From Caprella mutica (lineage: Eukaryota; Arthropoda; Malacostraca; Amphipoda; Caprellidae), in assembly GCA_947561585.1 (NCBI GenBank), contig CANNZV010000428.1, forward strand, positions 738,617-802,616: 64,000 bases of DNA, read 5' to 3'. Numbering within the stretch: position 1 is the first letter of the stretch; each line of letters starts with the position of its first letter. Shown here piece by piece: positions 1 to 11,653 of this stretch. A model generated the notes under the pieces. It was not told the DNA's origin and searched no databases. It saw nothing but the letters and a program-made list of their open reading frames with translations. Position numbers and translations under genes: made by a program.

Positions 1-369
1 ATAATACATCTTTTTAGCTTTTTTTAAGGATGAGGAAACCAAGTGATTCATCTCATTTTAAGTATTAAATGAAACGATGCCTCTTTTATAGAATTTAAAC
101 AATCTATGTTTTTTTATTAACAAGATCAAGAATATTTGGTGTTAGCCATGGTTTACTTAATCTTTTGACAGAAATCTTCTTTGTTACTATGGGACAGCAA
201 ACTTTGAACAACCTAGACAAATTATCGCAAAACATTTTAACTTCAACATCCAAATCATAGTCAATTTAAATATGAAAATGTCACCAAAATTCAATGAGTT
301 CAAGTTTCACAGCCTCAATACGCTCATAAGAGCAAACATGATATTTGATTGTCACTAGTTTTCTATTTG

Positions 370-1050
370 ATACTATGGGCACTTGATAAATACAGCATAA
401 TTATCAGATACCCTGTGAGGAATCCCTCCTGAATTAAAATCACCAAGAGAACTCGTCCAGAAGTGATCAATACATCTACAACTAGTTTCCGTTATACGAG
501 TTAGTAGTGTTATAAGAGGTATGAAGAGAAAAAACAAAGTAAATTTACGACTCCAAGCTCACTATTTGACGGATCAATTATATCAAAGTTGAGATCACCA
601 CAAATGAAAGATATATCTACTGTTTTCATCCTATCAATAACTGGAACTATTTCATTACAAGCAGCAGCTATCAGATTGCTTGGAGGCCTATAAACTGCAA
701 GAAGACATAACAAAGCCACCAGGAAACAAAATATCTACCAAACAGTACTCAATAAGATCGGACACATTACTCTCTCTATGAATTCATTTAACATACAAAT
801 ATTTTCTCACCAGAACTGACACTCTACCACCCGTTCTTTCAGATCGGTGGCAGTAATATTCATTATTTCCCACTACATAGCTGTCAGAAAACCAACTTTC
901 AGTAAATACTGAAATATCAATTTTACATTTAATTTGATTAAAGTAAGAAAAAAAATCATCAGAATTAGCTTGGAATAACTTAATGTTCTGGTGCAAAATC
1001 AGTAAATTATCATCATCACCATCAAATTTCTCATAGAAATCAGTCAAATC
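370..1050 (-). pseudogene. LINE endonuclease (EEP) domain fragment
   Basis: Read on the minus strand, pieces at 1047-784, 719-510 and about 470-370 give in order an apurinic-type endonuclease domain: LLILHQNI near the start, then FTESWFSD with the metal-binding Glu, AVYRPPSN, the GDLNFD motif, and a final segment CIDHFW...SDNYAVF that matches the conserved SDH end of the domain. Such domains nick target DNA for non-LTR retrotransposons of the CR1/jockey type. The pieces lie in different frames with stops between, and no reverse transcriptase follows before the window edge, so this is a dead fragment. Family assignment below EEP is not certain. Confidence 0.7.
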
Positions 1051-1179
1051 ATAATATTGGCAATAGTCATTGTTACTCTCATTATCTGCAGACAGAGCTT
1101 GGTTAGGAGAGGTTACGACAATTAAAATGATACAAAATGTAATTGGGACACAATATAAACAAGCAAGAACTTGCGGTGT

Positions 1180-1430
1180 AAAACACCGGTGAAGAGATGC
1201 TGGGGTTCAAGAGAATGAAGTTACCGGAGTACAAAAGGCACATGTTACATTTCAGATGGCAGCAGAGGACGAAGTGTAGAAGACAGATAAAGTGCAGGAA
1301 GCAGGAGAGAACGAAGTACAGGTGACAGAAGAGAATAAAGTGCTACAATAGAATACATTGAAGTGTAGAAGAAACTGTAGTGCAGGAGAGCAAGAGGACG
1401 AAGAGCATGAGGCAGGAGAGGATGGGCAAG
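1180..1430. repeat. Degenerate GA-rich minisatellite
   Basis: Loose repeats of the form gcagga-gcagga-gagga-cgaagt. They resemble the better ordered 24-bp array at 7315-7580 and lie at the outer edge of the same repeat mosaic, on the opposite side of the LINE. Probably a diverged copy of that array. Confidence 0.5.
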
Positions 1431-1431
1431 G

Positions 1432-2040
1432 AAGTTATAGTACTAAGGAAGCGGTGTAACGGCTAAACCAACAACGTATAAGCGGAACCATCGTGTTAAC
1501 ACCTTGTTGTTAGCAATTAGTCAAGTGAGCTTCCTTGTCTCTCTTCGCTTCAGTCAAAACAGCTTCCTTGGCGTCTTGTTGTTGTTCCGCTGTGTCGTGT
1601 GGTGACGTCACAGCACACATATGACGTCACCCTAGCAACAGACTGACAGTACAGGGAGCATTCGCACACGGCCAGTGACGTTTGAGAAACGAGGGAGGGT
1701 GCACGCATCTAGCAAACGCTCTTCCAAACGCTTATTCAAGTCATTAACATTGCATCTGTTGCCTAAATATTCATCAATTAATCTTCTTACATCAGTTAAA
1801 TGTCCATAGATGAGAAAATTATTGAGCAAAATGATCAGATACCTAAAGTATTTTGAAGAATAATGTGTAAGTTAACATCAGCTGTTGTGCTAATGAGAAT
1901 CGTTACTCAACTTACTCAGTCAGGTCTGAGAGCGACGCACACACGTGTACTCTCCCTCGTTTCTAAATCTACACTAGAAGCCAAGGAAGTTATAGTACTA
2001 AGGAAGCGGTGTAACGGCTAAACCAACAACGTATAAGCGG
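1432..2040 (-). repeat. Mosaic repeat, left copy (inverted to 5850-6110 and 6958-7165)
   Basis: 1465-1680 is the reverse complement of about 6958-7165, with shared blocks such as TGACGTCACAGCACACATA. 1690-1860 is the reverse complement of 5855-6010. 1878-1983 is instead a direct copy of 7170-7275. The block starting aaggaagttatagtactaag occurs at 1431 and again at 1984. The left copy holds an open minus-strand frame of 65 codons (1829-1632). The mosaic looks like several insertions or rearrangements of one short, CRE-like (TGACGTCA) rich element. Its class is unknown. Confidence 0.6.
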
Positions 2041-2078
2041 GCCGCCCAGAAGAGAGAGAGCCTACACGCGGTGGCGGC

Positions 2079-3208
2079 GTGGCCCAATATGGGCACGAAA
2101 GTCTCTTCAACCCCCCGTCCTCACCCAGTGGGGATGCGACCCGAGTGTCACCCCGGGCTTTGCCCACCCTCGTACACACACAGCCCCAGAGCGTTTTTTC
2201 ACCAAGGGGGGAGTGTGAGCCGGCATACTTCCCCCCTTTAACTCTCCTACTCTCCGGTGACATTGAGACAAATCCTGGCCCTTACATGTGTCCAACATGC
2301 AGTCTTCCCTGGACCCGCCGAACAGGCGGAATTCAGTGTGAAGACTGTAGCAGCTGGACACACTACAATAAACGCTGCTCTGGGGTCCACCAACATAGAC
2401 ATATCCCACAGGGTTGGCGGTGTAAAAACTGTCACCCTTCACACAACATTACTCCAACAACACCACCCAACACTCCCAACCCCACTCCTCTCTCTCTTAC
2501 TATCGCTACCGCCTCTCCTCCATCCACATCTTCCCCTATCACTCGACCTATTCTTCCACCTGGCCCTCCTGGTCCTCCCCTTCTTCAATCTACACCTGTC
2601 CTAATAACTGCTCTTTCTACACCACCACATATACCACTCAACACCCCTCCTGCTATCGCTCTCACTCCTCTTGCGCCTATTCCTCCTCCTATTGCTCAGC
2701 CTGTTCTTCCACCTGTACCTGCACCTGGCCATCCTGGTCCTCCCCTTCCTCAACCTAATCCTGTTTTTCCTGCTAATCTTCCTACTGGTCCACGCAACAC
2801 ACTGAAGATTTTACAATTTAACATAAACGGTATTCAAAACAAGCGCATGCAACTCAAGACACTCCTACACGAACACCACATACATATAGCCACTATCCAG
2901 GAAACAAAACTCACCAATAACAAAATCACACCAAAGTTTCCTGGATACACAACACTCAGACACGATCGGCCTACACGAGGCGGAGGGGGCCTCATCACAC
3001 TGATCCACAAAAACATACCCTTCACTAACAAAACTGCCGAAACACTCTCACGAATGCCACAAGATCCCACACTCGAACTACAGTCTATACGTATACAGAT
3101 ACACAAACGCACATACAACATAACAAACATTTACATACCCCCCACAGACTCCACACCCCCAGGATACACACCACATCTTGAACACCTAAACACCCTCACT
3201 AACTCTAT
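2079..3208 (+). pseudogene. LINE protein, N-terminal part: 2A-like motif, PHD-like finger, endonuclease
   Basis: The frame is open from a GTG at 2079, with no ATG in good position. Residues 58-68 read LLSGDIETNPGP around the 2A consensus DxExNPGP; ribosome skipping would occur between G67 and P68 (about 2277-2282). A Cys/His-rich finger follows (C71, C74, C87, C90, H94, C100, H/C pairs to C118), resembling a PHD finger. A long Pro/Thr-rich linker leads to the endonuclease start LQFNINGIQ and IQETKLT with the catalytic Asn and Glu. Near 3200 the frame shifts, and the GDFNAH motif continues in the frame of the next piece. The finger may bind nucleic acid or chromatin; that is inference. Confidence 0.8.
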
Positions 3209-4966
3209 CCTGGAGATTTCAACGCTCACGACCCTACCTGTCTCACCACACAACAAACAGACACTCGAGCCGACACAATCACTACACAACTTGACACACA
3301 CATTATACTCAACGATGCACACACACCAACACGAAAACCCTTTAACATACACACACAACCAACATCTCCCGACATTACATTTGCCACTCCCGACATTACA
3401 CTCCGCTCCTCGTGGAAAACACTACACGAACTTAGTTCAGACTACCTTCCCATACTCATCACATACAACCTACACGCACCTCTTAGCCCACACAAACAAC
3501 GACACACTTTCACTAACTACAAAAAAGCACATTGGAACGAATTTACTGCATCTGTGGAAAACCAACTAGAACACTTTAACTTAAACAACTTCTCTTCCAT
3601 AGATGCAGCCACAAAACATGTCACCAACATAATCTCTACCGCAAACAAACACTTTATACCCACAGGTAACATCAGACACTTTAACCCCACCTTCACTCCA
3701 AACATAAAACACTTAATACAGATTAGGAAACACCTTCGCACTCTCACACCCACACATGATACCATAACACGCATACAACAACTCAACGCTGACATTGAAG
3801 CGGAAATTAAAACACAGCAACAGAATATATGGCAAAACACACTAAACACTATTAATTTCCGCTCAGACGCAAACAAACTCTGGAAACTCATTAGGGGAGT
3901 CAATAACAAATACATAGACCAACCAAAAACACACGAGTCCCTTACACACAACAACACAATACTCACCGACACACAGCAGGCGAAAGCTCTTAACAAACAT
4001 TATTCTAATACAAGTAGGTTACCCACACGCCCAATAGATAGGAAAATACTGCGTCGCCTGCACAGAACATGCACTAATCATCTCCCTACACCTCCCTTCA
4101 CCCCGGCAATGGTCACAGAGGCTATCCAGGCTACTAAGAACACTCCCTCCACAGGCCCTGATGGAATATCAAACAAACATTTAAAACATCTAGGAACACA
4201 CGCCATCAGGGTCTTCACAGACATCTTCAACTACTCAGTTCAGAACAATAGTATACCCAACACATGGAAACAAGCCAAGATCATCTTGATTCTGAAGCCC
4301 AACAAACCCCACACAGATCCAGCCTCATATAGACCTATCTCCTTACTCTCTACCCCCTCCAAAATACTCGAGAGGCTGGTTGTCAACAACATAACACCAC
4401 ACATCCCACTATCCCCCTCACAATACGGCTTCAGATCCGAACACTCCACATCTACTCTCCTTACCAACCTCACACAAACAACACTCGAAGGCTTGAACTC
4501 TAACAAACCTGCAAGTAGGACACTTATAGCTGCCATTGACATAAGTAAAGCCTTCGATACAGTTCCACGACACCTACTCATTAACAAAATACTCAACACA
4601 CACATCCACGACTCGTTTAAAAAATGGCTTGCCAATTATCTCTCAGGCCGCTCTGGCAAAACACTCTACAACGGCAAGTCCTCCAGAACACGACACTACA
4701 CTGATGGAGTACCGCAGGGCTCCGTTCTCTCACATACTCTCTTCAATTTATACCTCCACGACCTCCCCACGCCAACAAACACCTCGGTACACACGCTTAC
4801 ATATGCGGATGATGTCACCATCATGTCGCAACATCCCAAACACGAGACCGCAGCCAACAATTTACAAACATACATCTACTCACTAGAAAACTGGCTAGAA
4901 ACAAACAGACTAAAGGTCTCCGCAAACAAATCCTCCCTCACACCCACCCCCCCCCCATACTCGTGA
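3209..4966 (+). pseudogene. LINE protein: endonuclease end and reverse transcriptase
   Basis: This frame starts at the GDFNAH motif (3209) after the frame break and runs to a stop at 4964. It holds the end of the endonuclease (SSDYLP near 3440) and a full reverse transcriptase: SYRPISLLS, QYGFR, AAIDISKAFDTV with the first catalytic Asp, GVPQGSVLS, and LTYADDV, the YADD active site, near 4795-4815. Catalytic residues are kept. A run of Cs at about 4949-4958 is followed by a stop, and the coding sequence resumes in another frame, so polymerase slippage at the C run probably caused the second break. Confidence 0.88.
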
Positions 4967-4968
4967 AT

Positions 4969-5600
4969 ACAATACCCATCCAAACATGACACTTAACAAC
5001 ACTCCCCTTCCCATCAACAACACGCCTAAAATCCTTGGAATCACACTTGACCGCGGCATGACGTTTAAACACCACATTAATGACACTAACAACAGAGCCA
5101 AAAACAGACTGAACGTCATGCGCGCCCTCACTCACACTACTTACGGACACTCCAAGGAAGACACAATAACACTATACAAATAGTTCATTAGACCCATCCT
5201 CACATACGCGCACACAGCTTGGTCACCTGATACAGCCAACACACACCTACACAAACTCCAGCGTACACAAAACACTGCACTCCGGATTGCCACCGGCTGC
5301 ACACAAACAACACCCACAACACACCTCCATGAGGAGACACGAGTCCTTCCGCTCGCTACACACATGGATATGAGGGGTACACACTTCCAAACCTCCACAC
5401 TAAGGCCCTCTCATCCATTACACTACATGCAAATTGAGCGAAGGACTCCACGAAACATTCACCTTACACCAGCCACACACTACAGAAACATCTTTAATAC
5501 ACTCCCAGACACCCCACCCAACACTTCACTACAACGACATATACACACCACACTCACAGACAGAGCAATTTCTTCCTTCCCACCTAACTCTCTTCTAGGA
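4969..5600 (+). pseudogene. LINE protein, C-terminal region
   Basis: The third frame continues after the C-run break with PKILGITLDRGMTFKHHI, the conserved segment downstream of RT in jockey/ingi-type elements, then a TAG at 5181-5183. Beyond that stop the same frame goes on with FIRPILTYAHTAW, TALRIATG and LHEETRVLPL, all usual for this region. The open frame runs on to 5882 through GC-rich 3' sequence that is probably untranslated. Confidence 0.75.
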
Positions 5601-5848
5601 GTTAGGCCTCCCCCTATCGACTCCAGTGAGGTTCACCTCTCGCGTCGTGACAGGGACCACCCACTCACTGGAGCACCTATGGACCCGCCCTCAGGAAGTC
5701 ATTGCTTTCCTGAGGGATATCGGGTTCACTTAGGCCCATACCCCCCACACGTGTCTCGGGTGGCTTCTCCCGAGGCGCGTTCACTCGGTCGCCCACTGCT
5801 CCCTGAGGGTCGGTGGGGGGGGGGGGAGGGGGGGGGGGCTAAACAACA

Positions 5849-6120
5849 ACACATTATTCTTCAAAATACTTTAGGTATCTGATCATTTTGCTCAATAATT
5901 TTCTCATCTATGGACATTTAACTGATGTAAGAAGATTAATTGATGAATATTTAGGCAACAGATGCAATGTTAATGACTTAAATAAGCGTTTGTTGGAGCG
6001 TGCAACCTCCCTCGTTTCTCAAACGTCACTGGCCGTGTGCATGGAAGTACTAGTAGGAGGAAGGGGTGTAACGACTAACCAACAACGTATAAGCGTGACC
6101 ATCATGTTAGCACCTTAGTG
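5849..6120 (+). repeat. Mosaic repeat, second copy with conserved short frame
   Basis: Reverse-complement partner of 1690-1860. It contains an open frame from 5888, beginning MLNNFLIYGHLTDVRRL, identical for 35 residues to the minus-strand frame at 1829. The end (6055-6110) repeats the gtgtaac-ctaaccaacaacgtataagcg block seen at 1451 and 2010. The frame may be chance; the two copies are simply almost identical. Confidence 0.6.
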
Positions 6121-6630
6121 ACGTCACCCGTGACGTCACATTACGTCACTCAGCGCATCAGTCAAGAGAGCTTCCTTGTCTCTCTGCGCGTCAGTCAAAT
6201 GAGCTTCCTTGGCGTACAATATTACATTAAATACATTTGAGGAATATTACTTTAATTAACTCTTTACAAATAAAAATATTTATTCAAGCAGGTGATCTGA
6301 GGTACAAAGTAAAAATAATATTTATTTATTTATTAAATAATTTTAGAGTTTCTATTCTTCGAAAACTCAAGTTTGTAGTAGGGTAGGTAAGTACTTAATT
6401 ATCAGTCAGTTCCACATTTTCGGTCATATAAGATGACACAATATAAAAATAATTATTTCACTAGGATTGGTTGAGTAAAAACAACCAACCTGGTTTTGCA
6501 GAAGTAGTGCATAGAACTCTGTAATAATAATACTTTTATTATTGTGTTTACTTACGTGACTGAAAATGTAGTACTGACCGATAATTCGTAATTTACCCTA
6601 GTAAACAGCTGATGTGTACTCGCACACTAC
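6121..6630. other. AT-rich interval, no gene seen
   Basis: It begins with CRE-like TGACGTCAC repeats (6118-6150) and the cttccttg motifs of the mosaic repeat, then passes into AT-rich sequence from about 6220. No protein or RNA gene is visible. Confidence 0.5.
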
Positions 6631-6633
6631 TCA

Positions 6634-7290
6634 GCAAAATACTTTAGGTATTTGATCATTTTACTTAATAATTATTTATCTTATGGCATTTAATTGATGT
6701 AAGAAGATTGATTGATGAATATTTAAGCAACAGATGCAATGTTAATGACTTAAAGAAGCGTTAGGCGGAGCATGCGCAAGGTACGTCCGCTCTACCTCGT
6801 GACTGAAATAACACTAACATGTTAACATGAACCGTTACTCAGTCAGGTCTGAGAGAGACGCACACACGTGTACTCTCCCTCGTTTCAAAATCTACACTAA
6901 GAAGATGTAAGAAGCTAACACGATTGTAACCGCTTTGAACGGCTTGATTAGCCGCCTGGCCGTGTGCGAATGCTCCCTGAACTGTCAATCTGTTGCTAGG
7001 GTGACGTCATATGTGTGCTGTGACGTCACCACACGACACAGCGGAACAACAACAAGACGCCAAGGAAGCTGTTTTGACTGAAGCGAAGAGAGACAAGGAA
7101 GCTCACTTGACTAATTGATAACAACAAGGTGTTAACACGATGGTTCCGCTTATATGTTGTAAGGTAACATCAGCTGTTGTGCTAACGAGAACCGTTACTC
7201 AACTTACTCAGTCAGGTCTGAGAGCGACGCACACACGTGTACTCTCCCTCGTTTCTAAATCTACACTAGAAGCTAACACGATTGTAACGG
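6634..7290 (+). repeat. Mosaic repeat, third copy and right inverted arm
   Basis: 6634-6770 is a third, more diverged copy of the block carrying the conserved short frame, here with stops. 6816-6900 and 7170-7275 are two direct copies of a block containing gacgcacacacgtgtactct. 6958-7165 is the inverted partner of 1465-1680. With the left copy this flanks the LINE and may permit hairpin formation over several kilobases. Confidence 0.6.
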
Positions 7291-7314
7291 CTGGGAACGG
7301 CTATATTAGCCGCC

Positions 7315-7580
7315 TGAGGATGGGGTGCAGAAGGCAGGAGGGGATGGGGTGCAGAAGGCAGGAGAGGATAGGGTGCAGGAGGCAAGAGAAGATGGGGTGA
7401 AGGAGGCAGGAGAGGATGGGGTGCAGGAGGTAGGAGAGGATGGGGTGCAGGAGGCAGGACAGGATAAGGTGCAGGAGGCTGGAGAGGATGACGTGCAGGA
7501 GGCAAAGGAGGATGAGGTGCAGGAGGCAGAGTAGGATAAGGTGCATGAGGCAGAGTATGATGAGGTGCAGGAGGCAGTGG
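7315..7580. repeat. 24-bp minisatellite
   Basis: About 11 copies of a 24-bp unit (ggatggggtgcagaaggcag plus four bases). Because 24 is divisible by three, both strands show long open frames of 8-residue repeats (EDGVQEAG on plus, LPPAPHPL on minus). These are by-products of the repeat, not evidence of a gene. Confidence 0.9.
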
Positions 7581-7798
7581 TTGTGAATGTAATAACCAGC
7601 AGCTATGACAAGTCAACTTGTATGATTGGCCATAAGAGAGCTTGTACATATAACACCTATAATGCAGGTATCTACATACAATTAAGTAAGTAGTCCTGTA
7701 GCTAGTGTTATTTCCTGCAGTATTTGCAAGAAAGAACATTATTACATGGAGAAGTCACTTCCTAGATGATGAATCAAGTAAATCTGATGCCTGCAATC

Positions 7799-9592
7799 CT
7801 AGAGATTTCTCACAAATCTCTGCCTATTGTTAACAAATACTTTGATATTCCTATTAGGGGCTTTTAACCATGAGTATAGTTTACCGTCATGAGACCCACA
7901 TGCTAGTACCTTATCTGAGCACCTCCGTTCAGCCTGCCTCAACGCGTAGAGTATCTCCGCCCTAGCTGGGGTTAAGCTATCATTGAGATAGAAATTATCA
8001 GGTTTCATGGATTTACATGCATTCAGAAGATCGTCTCTTATTTCATTGCGACACAGCTTCAAAATAATAACTCTCTTATCAGGGGCCTGGGTGGTTGGTT
8101 TCTTACCAGCACGATATGCCATGGAAATATCACTAGATTGTACTTCAACTTTTACCCATTCCAAGCGGCACTAGGTGAATGGAAGTCGACAAAAATAAAA
8201 AAACTCCTACATATAGTCACTGCCACTATAGACTGTCTTCAATTTTAACTTCACTACTTAGTTACCCCGCTAAATCATGGAGTCAGATAAGCGTCTATAT
8301 ATAGACGTGCCGCTTGTTGATTATACATAGTCTATATATAGACTGTGCCGCTTGTTGGTGGAGTGACATATGAGTTTTGTATATATAATTTTTTTGTGAA
8401 CTAAAGATATAAAAGAGTGAGCATTTTTAAGTTGCTTAAATTGAATTAGTTACTTTTATTATATTGATCATATTTATGAAATAAAATATCAAAAGAAACA
8501 ATTCAGAAATAATTATTCTTTATTTCATTTTTAATGTGTTTTTCGAGTATTTATTTCATTATTGGATGGAAAATGTACTCAACCACAGAGCATTGAATAG
8601 AAGAAGTGTAAATCCCATTATATTTATCTTGAATGCCGTTTACAGTGACGTCATTTCGACTAGTGCCACTCAGCGGCTTCGTTTCACCAGTTCTGTTTGA
8701 GTCCATTATTTTGAATGCGTATTACAACCGAAATGGTGTCAGTTTATGTTTGATGCAAAGAAGATTAGTGTATTATTGCTTAGTAGCTGGGCTATAGAAT
8801 ATAGATAATCGTGTACATAAATTGGTAGGAAGATATGGCTCCCAACAAAGATAATGAGCTGAGGTAGAATGCACGTCCAAACTGTTTTCGAGAGAGCGTT
8901 TATAGTGACGTCAGCGATCAATAGACGTGATTGGTTGAATTTTTAAGACTGAGTACACGTTCGATCTGAGCTTCTTCTTATTCAGTGTTCTATGTACTCA
9001 ACAGTCAACATACAGTTTGTCCTTTACCCCCTTCCCCTCTTTAACACTTCTTCAAGTACTGAGCTACAGGGTGCATTATTGCACAATAACCGGTAATTAT
9101 GTGTTTACACGTTAATACTTGTCATATTTCTAAACACCGTCTACGACTCTACATATTGACCCTGCCGCTAGACTGTTAAAAGCAAAAACATTAGCGACTA
9201 TATATAGACGAACCGCTAAATGGGACCAATTTTAGGAGCGTCTATATATAGTTAGGCCGCTTGGGATGGGTTAAGCTTATTCTTAATGATGTTCCGAGCT
9301 ATCTGAATACAATTCTCCCCAGTTGTCGCCACCGGCAGCTGATCACCCGACAGTACAATCAAATCTCTTCTGTCATAAGTTTCCACATCATCAATCTTAT
9401 CCCTAAGATAAATCACATCTCGCTTCAAACTAGTAACTTCCAGCTCAAACGATTGAATCTTCTTATCTTTTAGATCCATCCTCTCAATAATCTCCTTGAC
9501 AGCCATACCAATATTCTAAGTATTTAATGATAGCCTTACTATCTTCGGACATTTTTTCTAGCTCTTTACTATAGGAAGAAAGATCAGTTATT
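7799..9592 (-). pseudogene. LINE ORF1-like protein, split by a transposon
   Basis: On the minus strand, 9592-9272 encodes a coiled-coil segment (ELEKMSEDSKAII, a one-base frame break near 9515, then SFELEVTSLKRDVIYLRDKI) followed by ETYDRRDLIVLSG. After the 8155-9270 insertion the protein resumes with VEVQSSDISMAYRAG, KRVIILKL, FYLNDSLTPARAEILYALR and a normal stop at 7799. This order, coiled coil then an RRM-like and C-terminal domain, is typical of insect LINE ORF1 proteins related to the baculovirus FP25K fold, which bind RNA and package the element's transcript. No RT for this element is nearby. It was intact enough to be recognised before the insertion. Confidence 0.7.
8155..9270. mobile_element. 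Non-autonomous piggyBac-type element (1.1 kb)
   Basis: The ends are inverted: CCCATTCCAAGCGGC on the left and, reversed, CCCATCCCAAGCGGC on the right. The right flank is TTAA (9271-9274); the left flank is TTTA (8151-8154), one mutation from TTAA. CCC ends with TTAA duplication mark piggyBac elements. Both subterminal regions carry palindromes of the form cgTCTATATATAGAcg (8292, 8329, about 9200 and 9240) that could bind transposase. No transposase frame is present. It split the LINE ORF1 gene around it. A related end fragment lies at 14150-14339. Confidence 0.8.
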
Positions 9593-9813
9593 TAGCTTCA
9601 GGCGGCATACCCCTACTCAATTACCGGCCACACTATCCAAGTATAAAAATCACCAACTTCAAACAAAACACTATAGAATTGAATCAGTAATACATTCACT
9701 CAAATATCTTAAGTAAATATAACTTTGATAACGATAAAAAGCGTCGATTTCATCACAGTTTGAGGAGCGGCACAAGACACACCACAACCGCACAGTAACA
9801 GAGCCAGTAAGGC

Positions 9814-10075
9814 CACAGATTATTGAATATAGAAGATATCCCACTACAGTATTTTCAATTTTCTAGCGACACTTGGCATCGGAGGAGTGCGTAACGTGAC
9901 GTATCCTTGGAGTTGTCTACGATTGGTATATTATTTTGTTTTATTTATTCAAAAACCGACAAAAAGAGAATAGTATTGAATTTAAATATGCTATTTGAAA
10001 TCAAAACATTTATTTATGATATTGAACTGATAATAAAATTATGCATTTATAAACAATATAATTATTTCTTTTCTG

Positions 10076-10111
<36 letters not shown>

Positions 10112-10694
10112 CAGTACGAATTTGAAGCGTTGGTTTATTTCTGATGCAATATCATGAGCGGAGGGTGTGCGCTGTATTTTCTGCCTAATTCAATAATTTT
10201 CTTATCTTTCATCAAAATTAACTGGTGAAAAATAAGCAATGCGTGAAAATGTTCAATTTTCTTTTGTACCAATACATCTAAAGATGGGTACAAGTTGTTT
10301 TTATTCAGAAAATATGATAACAATCTGTGGCTAAAGGCTTGCACAATGGCGATGAGACTGAACAGTTAATAAGACACTTCACTTTGCTCGAAATATTTCA
10401 GTTTCGACTTCGATTCTTGTTTTCTATTCCATAATAAATATACATTAAAATATATACGATTTTAATTACCCTATTTTCCTGAAAATTAAAACTTCCATAT
10501 CTGCTTATAGGAAGTAAAAGAAAATGTAGCTCTGACCGTTATATATATACTTATACTTGTTTGTGCGAACGTTTGTAATATGTGACGTCACGTTACGCCT
10601 CTCTCTGATTGGCTGATACGCTCTCACTTAAATAATTATTTGGCCACTAGTGTCCACGTAGTAGTGGGACATCTTCTATATTCAATGATCTGTG
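9814..10694 (+). mobile_element. Non-autonomous TIR element, copy 1 (881 bp)
   Basis: Inverted ends CACAGATTATTGAATATAGA on the left and the reverse complement of CACAGATCATTGAATATAGA on the right are flanked by a perfect 7-bp duplication, GTAAGGC (9807-9813 and 10695-10701). An inverted, nearly identical copy lies at 61517-62380. The body contains a (GT)n run at 10081-10110 that is much longer than in the other copy, and a 69-codon minus-strand frame shared by both. Superfamily is unclear; 7-8-bp duplications would be compatible with a hAT-like origin, but that is weak. Confidence 0.85.
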
Positions 10695-10701
10695 GTAAGG
10701 C

Positions 10702-11651
10702 TGGGAATAAATCTGATTATTAATGGGGTTGTTGTCTAATAAATATATTAGTTTTGAACTACTTAATTGTTCATCTTCTGACCATTTGAGCAAAGTTATT
10801 TTCACCACCCATCCATAAATCACTGCAGCGTTCATATAAAAATGAATAAAACTTAATTAAAATTTAACTATAGCTGGGGAAGGGTCCATCTGTCAAAGTG
10901 ATTCTTGAAAGAAACATGTTTCTTCAATAGTTATAGAAATATACTTGTTTAAAGTTGGGTTCCGTTTTTACGGAACACCCTGTATTGTGCATGCATATAT
11001 GGACCATATTATATTCATAGGACAAATTTATAACTTAATTATTCTGCGCTAATCAAGTAATTAAATCCCTCTGCTAGACATATAATTAGTGTTCTCTCTG
11101 TTTTACACGTTCTAATTAGTGGTGATGATGATGATACTCGATGAGATAATGATCATCAATGTGCTCATTAACATCCAATCTGTGGGTCTTTGAAGGCAGT
11201 CACTCTTTTTATTTCGTGTGTGAGTATAAGCGTACAGAACCAAAACAAAGTTGAGACTCTTCATCTACACAAAAAAATCTTTGATGTTAAACATAAATGT
11301 ACTCGGAGAGTTATTTCTCACTTCAATTTAATGTGAATTGTCTACAACTGAATTCAAAGAACACAATTAGACGGAAATAGTGATAGAATGTAAAAATAAT
11401 CTTATTCTTGGTGAAATCAATTAAATTATTTTATTAAAATTTTATCATAATATTACCAAATTATCAGTCTTATCTAATAGAATCTTTCAACTTAAGTTTC
11501 AGAGCAATATACCAACTAAACAGCCTTATTCAGCATTCAAAGACTCTGATACATTAAACATTCAACAAAGTGAAGAAAATTATATTGTACCTTATCTTAA
11601 AGTTCAAGTTGATGTCCAAAGTTTTAATTGAAGTCGAGAAATTTTCGGAAA
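10702..11651. other. AT-rich interval, no gene seen
   Basis: No coding frame, RNA gene or clear repeat is supported here. A short phrase near 10960-10983, ggttccgtttttacggaacaccctgta, resembles the end of an unrelated TIR transposon but has no visible partner. Confidence 0.4.
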
Positions 11652-11653
11652 TA

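Larger units (their letters stand above)
2041..5848 (+). mobile_element. Non-LTR retrotransposon with 2A-like motif and PHD-like finger
   Basis: A GC-richer block interrupts the surrounding mosaic repeat: flanking repeat stops at 2040 and resumes at about 5849. In plus-strand order it encodes a 2A-like peptide, a Cys/His finger, an endonuclease, a reverse transcriptase and a C-terminal region, then a GC-rich 3' end with a G run at 5815-5838. The combination of a 2A motif with an EEP/RT protein is known in ingi/L1Tc-type and some CR1-type LINEs. I favour an ingi/Vingi-like or jockey-like assignment, weakly. Frame breaks near 3200 and 4950 and a stop at 5181 show the copy is dead. Confidence 0.85.

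Noticed and set aside
2018..4635. Minus-strand and alternative-frame ORFs of 80-160 codons over the LINE
   Set aside because: They are shadows of the C/A-rich plus-strand RT and endonuclease frames, without any domain.
2021..5852. GGCTAAACCAACAAC at 2021 and GGCTAAACAACAAC at 5838 as a LINE target duplication
   Set aside because: The repeat sequence continues for ten further bases before the LINE on the left but not after it on the right, so it does not fit a simple duplication.
7266..7739. 157-codon Pro/His-rich minus-strand frame
   Set aside because: Its repeats are the reverse reading of the 24-bp minisatellite; the plus strand gives an equally open frame.
10135..10344. 69-codon frame present in both copies of the TIR element
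   Set aside because: The copies are nearly identical throughout, so the shared frame needs no selection, and the peptide has no motif.
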